From the NCBI GenBank assembly GCA_937894355.1, contig CALCRD010000239.1, positions 1-25,629 on the forward strand: a DNA stretch of 25,629 nt, read 5' to 3'. The notes below the pieces were generated by a model that did not search any database, was not told the origin of the DNA, and saw only the letters and a program-made list of their open reading frames with translations. Below are positions 23,005 through 25,629 of the stretch, piece by piece (position 1 is the first letter of the stretch; each line of letters begins with the position of its first letter). Position numbers and translations under genes: made by a program. This stretch comes from an uncultured Bacillus sp. (GTDB lineage Bacteria; Bacillota; Bacilli; Bacillales; Cytobacillaceae).

Positions 23005-23458
23005 AGTAACCCCTCTTTCCGTTTTTGAGTTTTACTTCTTCAAAAACTTCGCCAACATCAACTCCACAATTTTCTAATATCCTAAAATATGTTTCTAAGC
23101 TGTGGTATAAGTCGACAGCTTCTTCAATTTCGTGGCGAGTTCCATAATCTGATTTTTTAAACTCTATATATTCTTCCCCAATATGTTGTGCCTGATCTAA
23201 CAATGTGTTTTCATCTGCAAATCTGATTTTGGGAAAGTTATATCTAACCCTTGCTTCTCCCCAACTTTGCCAGCCGTGGACGGCTAACACTACATACACC
23301 GCAAATAGTAGCGACTGACTATATGCTCCTATCGTCCAATCATAGATACACCAAGCAAGGTTAGTGAAAAACCATAAAATGAAGCACCATCGCTTTTGGA
23401 GATTGTTTGCTACAACCCCTATAATGCTTAATACTGTTATTGCGAAAGTCCAATGCAT
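22949..23458 (-). CDS. PnuC-like membrane domain fused to MazG-like pyrophosphohydrolase
   Basis: A 169-residue two-part protein. A longer frame exists, but AGGGGGT 7 nt before the ATG at 23458 decides the start. Residues 1-68 hold three probable membrane helices with the PnuC hallmarks W41..GAYSQ and YVVLAVHGWQSW, i.e. half of a PnuC/SemiSWEET-type vitamin carrier. Residues about 80-150 are a helical MazG/dUTPase-like domain: E95-E96-x-x-E99 and E113-x-x-D116 form the metal-binding EExxE...ExxD signature. Such enzymes hydrolyse NTPs or dUTP. Joining the two on one small membrane protein is unusual. It follows a terminator and is the first gene after the late promoter region. Confidence 0.72.
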   Translation of the reverse strand: MHWTFAITVLSIIGVVANNLQKRWCFILWFFTNLAWCIYDWTIGAYSQSLLFAVYVVLAVHGWQSWGEARVRYNFPKIRFADENTLLDQAQHIGEEYIEFKKSDYGTRHEIEEAVDLYHSLETYFRILENCGVDVGEVFEEVKLKNGKRGYYELRSDSRCRRIRKSNSK

Positions 23459-23478
23459 ATAATACCCCCTAAAATAGT

Positions 23479-23507
23479 AAAAACCGCCTCGGATGTGAGA
23501 CGGTTTT
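23479..23507 (-). terminator. Strong hairpin terminator at the head of the late operon
   Basis: Minus strand stem AAAACCG (23501-23507) with CGGTTTT (23480-23486), continued after one mismatch by CTC/GAG, loop 6 nt, followed by TTTTT and a second T-rich run. The plus strand also ends in TTTTCTT, so it may work in both directions. It lies just after the late regulator and 20-50 nt downstream of the presumed late start. Confidence 0.75.
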
Positions 23508-23528
23508 CTTATAATTTTTGACAATATC

Positions 23529-23574
23529 ATTATAACTCATAAACAAGGCTTACGGGGTATCAAATTAGTATCAA
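23529..23574 (-). promoter_or_regulatory. Candidate activator-dependent late promoter
   Basis: Minus strand: TATAAT at 23529-23534 without a recognisable -35 hexamer 15-19 bp upstream. In the place of a -35 and just beyond lie two copies of TTGATAC (23557-23563 and 23568-23574) exactly 11 bp apart, one helical turn. It directly follows the late regulator gene. A site for that regulator is the natural reading, but is inference. Confidence 0.42.
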
Positions 23575-23581
23575 TGTTTGA

Positions 23582-24040
23582 TTACAACACTTTAAAAATG
23601 ATTCCAAATGTTTTTAAGATAAATGTTTGCTTTTCAAAATAAGTATTCCTGCGGCCTATCCCGACTTGCGCCATGATCTGTTCCACCGACCAATCATTCC
23701 CTGAGAAGTATTTTACTTCGATGATTCTTCGATTTACCGAACCTGGAGGAAATAGTTTCAATCCTTCTTCAATTTTATGAACTCGGCTAAGTTTTTCCCT
23801 CATTTCGGTTTCAAGCGTTTCGATCTTTAAGGTCTTGGTTAATGGCTGGTTGCTCATTATCCCGCCTTGAACCGGTGCCCCATCTCCCTTGGGCTGTGAT
23901 TGATAAATTTCCCCTAGTTCTTCATCGATCAAGTGTATCGCCGAGAGATATGCCTTGTACATCTTCAGTTCCGTTTCGATGTACTTCCTCACGTGATATG
24001 GAACCTCTGGTTGTCTGATATACGCTTCTTCAATTGCCAA
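23582..24040 (-). CDS. Late-gene transcription regulator (ArpU/RinA-like)
   Basis: A 152-residue regulator. Start is TTG (24040-24038), supported by GGAGGGGC 4 nt upstream. The first 75 residues are helical. The second half carries the family pattern LSRVHKIEEGLKLFPPG, NRRIIEVKYFSGNDWSVEQI, then a helix-turn-helix (QIMAQVGIGRRNTYFEKQTF) like sigma region 4. ArpU/RinA proteins turn on the packaging and structural genes of Firmicutes phages. It is the last gene before the late promoter region and the terminase cluster, its normal place. Auxiliary control by the adjacent direct repeats is likely but inferred. Confidence 0.78.
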   Translation of the reverse strand: MAIEEAYIRQPEVPYHVRKYIETELKMYKAYLSAIHLIDEELGEIYQSQPKGDGAPVQGGIMSNQPLTKTLKIETLETEMREKLSRVHKIEEGLKLFPPGSVNRRIIEVKYFSGNDWSVEQIMAQVGIGRRNTYFEKQTFILKTFGIIFKVL

Positions 24041-24069
24041 TATAGCCCCTCCCTTTACCCCAATTGTTT

Positions 24070-24420
24070 TTATTGCTTACTTTTAAGCACCCCTATAAAT
24101 TTTTCGATAAATTGTTGTATTCGTTCTTCTATTTTTTTATCTATCTCCTCAGGAAGAACACCGATTGTAACATTCGTAATACTTGGTTTTGGTTCATCTC
24201 GATTGTTCCATGCGTTTATAGCGTCCTGCACGTTGTCTCTAAAAGGCCCAACCGCGCCGCAACCTCCCCAACTCATCGAACACAGCGCCGCACAATAACC
24301 CGTTCCATCTTTTATGTCCCGTTCTTCAGCTTCCCAATCCGGTACAACGCGAACATCTTTGTTCCCACAAAAAGGACATGGTTTAGACTTTAATTTCCTC
24401 ACTACATCATTTAAATTCAT
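24070..24420 (-). CDS. Lar-like restriction alleviation protein
   Basis: A 116-residue protein. The N-terminal half shows the Lar-type zinc domain: KPCPFCGNKDV, then Cys in GYCAALCSMSWGGCGAVGP and the closing motif QDAINAWNNR. The C-terminal third is a separate helical tail (EEIDKKIEERIQQFIEKF), longer than in typical Lar proteins. Lar proteins moderate type I restriction of incoming phage DNA. The tail might mediate oligomerisation. It overlaps the upstream small gene by 4 nt. High confidence for the zinc domain, moderate for function because the family is widely annotated by similarity only. Confidence 0.75.
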   Translation of the reverse strand: MNLNDVVRKLKSKPCPFCGNKDVRVVPDWEAEERDIKDGTGYCAALCSMSWGGCGAVGPFRDNVQDAINAWNNRDEPKPSITNVTIGVLPEEIDKKIEERIQQFIEKFIGVLKSKQ

Positions 24421-24611
24421 TTTTTAACACCTTCCTTATTTTTATTTATTGGTTTGTAATATACCCTTAAAACAGCACGCATTCCTCGACACTTATCGCA
24501 TGGGAAATCGTTAGGGTTTATAGATAAATACTTACACCTACTACAATGCGGTTTAGTTAGCCAATATAGTCTCCAACAACGCAATTTAAACCATTCTAAA
24601 ATTCGCTTCAT
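24417..24611 (-). CDS. 64-aa cysteine-rich small protein
   Basis: A basic small protein with an amphipathic start (MKRILEWFKLRCWRLYWL) and a zinc-knuckle pattern H-C-SRC-K (residues about 22-26) with PCDKC further on, i.e. four cysteines in CxxC/CxxC spacing. The C-terminus is Lys-rich. It overlaps the Lar-like gene by 4 nt, so it is translated in a coupled pair with another zinc protein. AAGGACGG lies upstream of the ATG. No family is recognised. A small nucleic-acid-binding protein is a reasonable guess only. Confidence 0.6.
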   Translation of the reverse strand: MKRILEWFKLRCWRLYWLTKPHCSRCKYLSINPNDFPCDKCRGMRAVLRVYYKPINKNKEGVKK

Positions 24612-24630
24612 GATTTTTCACCGTCCTTAT

Positions 24631-24813
24631 TTAATATTTTTCATCAAATAACAACATACCGAGTATAAAAAGCACTAGTACCACCATCATCAATGCAACA
24701 ATAAAAAAGGAAGTCTGATCGCCTGCAGATACCAACGCATGCCCAATTAAAACTATCAAACCAAGCACAACAACGATAATACAACATAACAACCAGTCTA
24801 AAAATTTAATCAT
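24631..24813 (-). CDS. 60-aa two-helix membrane protein
   Basis: Two hydrophobic segments (about residues 8-28 and 35-56) separated by the short loop SAGDQTS give a hairpin across the membrane, and the end is acidic (FDEKY). Size and topology resemble small phage membrane proteins, including class II holins, but there is no adjacent endolysin cassette apart from the transglycosylase two genes upstream, so a holin name is not justified. It overlaps the YopX gene by 4 nt with GGAGGTG as ribosome site. Confidence 0.6.
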   Translation of the reverse strand: MIKFLDWLLCCIIVVVLGLIVLIGHALVSAGDQTSFFIVALMMVVLVLFILGMLLFDEKY

Positions 24814-25277
24814 TTCAGCACCTCCAAAAACTCCGGCTTATCGTACACATTCCCAACGATTTCGATATCTTTGCCAAATACTTTTAAGTATTGACATAAC
24901 ATACTAACTATCGAATGATTCCTCCGTTTTGCATACCAACAACCTTCCACCTCGTCCCACGATACATAAACGTACTCTGTATGCGTTTGAGTGGTATACG
25001 TTGTGACACCGTCATCACGATCAAACATCTTAACCTCGCTTGCGGATGATCTTCGCAAAATATCTCCGTCGAAGAATCGCTGACCTTTATATCTAAAACT
25101 ACCACCAACAGTTTTAGGGTCTACTTCATCCCCGCTAACGCCCCATGCGTATTCGCAACCATAGGGGCAAAAATCATCTACGATAACTGTCCAAACGTCG
25201 TTTTGTAACAAGCTGCCATATTTCCACTCACCATTATCAATCCGCTTCCCCCGTTTTATTTCGTCATCGATATTCAC
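24810..25277 (-). CDS. YopX family protein
   Basis: A 155-residue protein of the YopX family. Signs: KRIDNGEWKYGSLLQ near the start, the central DPKTVGGSFRYKGQRFFDGDILRR and the C-terminal FGKDIEIVGNVYDKPEFL, which are the family's most conserved blocks. YopX proteins are widespread in Firmicutes phage early regions and their molecular function is unknown. GAGGTGA precedes the ATG, inside the end of the upstream gene, so the two are coupled. The call of family is firm; no activity can be given. Confidence 0.88.
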   Translation of the reverse strand: MNIDDEIKRGKRIDNGEWKYGSLLQNDVWTVIVDDFCPYGCEYAWGVSGDEVDPKTVGGSFRYKGQRFFDGDILRRSSASEVKMFDRDDGVTTYTTQTHTEYVYVSWDEVEGCWYAKRRNHSIVSMLCQYLKVFGKDIEIVGNVYDKPEFLEVLK

Positions 25278-25629
25278 CTCAACACCTCCATCCGTCTATT
25301 AACCTTAGCCACATACCTACTCGCAATCTGCCTTTTCCCCCTCCGATTCGGTCCCGCATTGTAACTCGCTAGCACCGAATCGCTATAATGACGTTGCAAC
25401 CACGCTATGTACGCTACTCCTGCATCTGCTGCACTAAACCAGTCGTTAATATCACCTTGTCCATGCTCCTTAAACGTTGTAGGCATTACTTGTAACAGCC
25501 CTCTTTCACCCAGCCCACCAACCGCATTGATGTTATACGATGATTCCACCTCGGCTTGTGCTGCAATTTGATGGTGGTCTACTTGATACTTGTTTGATAG
25601 ATGTAATATTGCATAAGCCACTTCTTGCG
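25274..25629 (-). CDS. Lytic transglycosylase (SLT) domain protein, 5' end beyond window
   Basis: At least 115 residues, open to the right edge (the frame continues as Gln-Glu before the GTG at 25621), so the N-terminus is probably missing. The SLT fold is clear: catalytic glutamate in AEVESSYNINAVG, GERGLLQVMPTTF, and the closing VLASYNAGPN. SLT enzymes cut the glycan strands of peptidoglycan. Such domains normally sit on tape measures or in lysis cassettes; here one stands in the accessory block coupled to YopX. It could serve lysis, or be a virion-associated enzyme expressed apart from the tail. No signal peptide can be judged because the start is missing. Confidence 0.82.
   Translation of the reverse strand, partial: QEVAYAILHLSNKYQVDHHQIAAQAEVESSYNINAVGGLGERGLLQVMPTTFKEHGQGDINDWFSAADAGVAYIAWLQRHYSDSVLASYNAGPNRRGKRQIASRYVAKVNRRMEVLR

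Noticed and set aside
24631..24813. Holin assignment for the 60-aa two-helix protein.
   Set aside because: Topology fits but no endolysin cassette or dual start is present, so the name would be unsupported.
1..25629. tRNA genes, CRISPR arrays, insertion sequences, integrase and att sites.
   Set aside because: None was recognised on either strand; repeats found are short and local.

Overview
The window is the packaging, head and tail module of a siphovirus-type prophage or temperate phage. It is read almost entirely on the minus strand, so gene order runs right to left: accessory genes, late regulator, small and large terminase, portal, MuF minor head protein, scaffold, coat, connectors, tail tube, frameshifted tail chaperone, tape measure, tail tip hub and fibre. 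Ribosome sites are Firmicutes-like (AGGAGG). The head, portal, MuF, YopX and ArpU/RinA-type regulator families are common in Firmicutes phages. The tail tip, however, is the lambda set (BR0599/gpL-like, NlpC/P60 gpK-like, gpJ-like), which usually serves phages of hosts with an outer membrane. The combination suggests a diderm Firmicute (Negativicutes, Sporomusaceae-like) host; this is inference, as no host gene is present.

Right part (25629-23459): lytic transglycosylase fragment, YopX protein, two small proteins (one membrane, one zinc-binding), a Lar-like zinc protein, and a late regulator with a sigma-region-4-like HTH. A TATAAT box without a usable -35, an 11-bp-spaced direct repeat and a strong hairpin terminator follow the regulator. 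Next (23458-21410): a PnuC-like membrane domain fused to a MazG-like pyrophosphohydrolase domain, an HNH-like protein, a 58-aa beta-barrel-like protein, a NinB-like protein, a 38-aa zinc ribbon and a VRR-NUC nuclease.

Packaging and head (21396-10533): TerS, TerL, an AT-rich gap with operator-like repeats, an SPP1 gp6-like portal, MuF with a C-terminal JAB/JAMM domain and a coupled 47-aa gene. Then comes an island with a plus-strand gene behind an extended -10 promoter (apparently leaderless), a foldable RNA element and an HExxH metallopeptidase flanked by terminators. After it come a basic small protein, scaffold, P22-type coat, a zinc-finger/HeH protein, an overprinted gene, connector, stopper, gp10-like and tail terminator proteins.

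Tail (10513-1): tail tube with Ig-like domain, chaperone pair joined by a -1 frameshift at AAATTTT, tape measure, distal proteins and gpJ. A lipoprotein gene with its own promoter and terminator (moron architecture) sits between gpJ and a fibre gene that runs off the left edge.

Most notable: a beta/gamma-crystallin double Greek key inside the tail-tip gpJ; the lipoprotein moron; the MuF-JAB fusion next to a divergently controlled plus-strand gene; the PnuC-MazG fusion; the structured RNA candidate; and the many terminators inside a late operon, which suggest antitermination.
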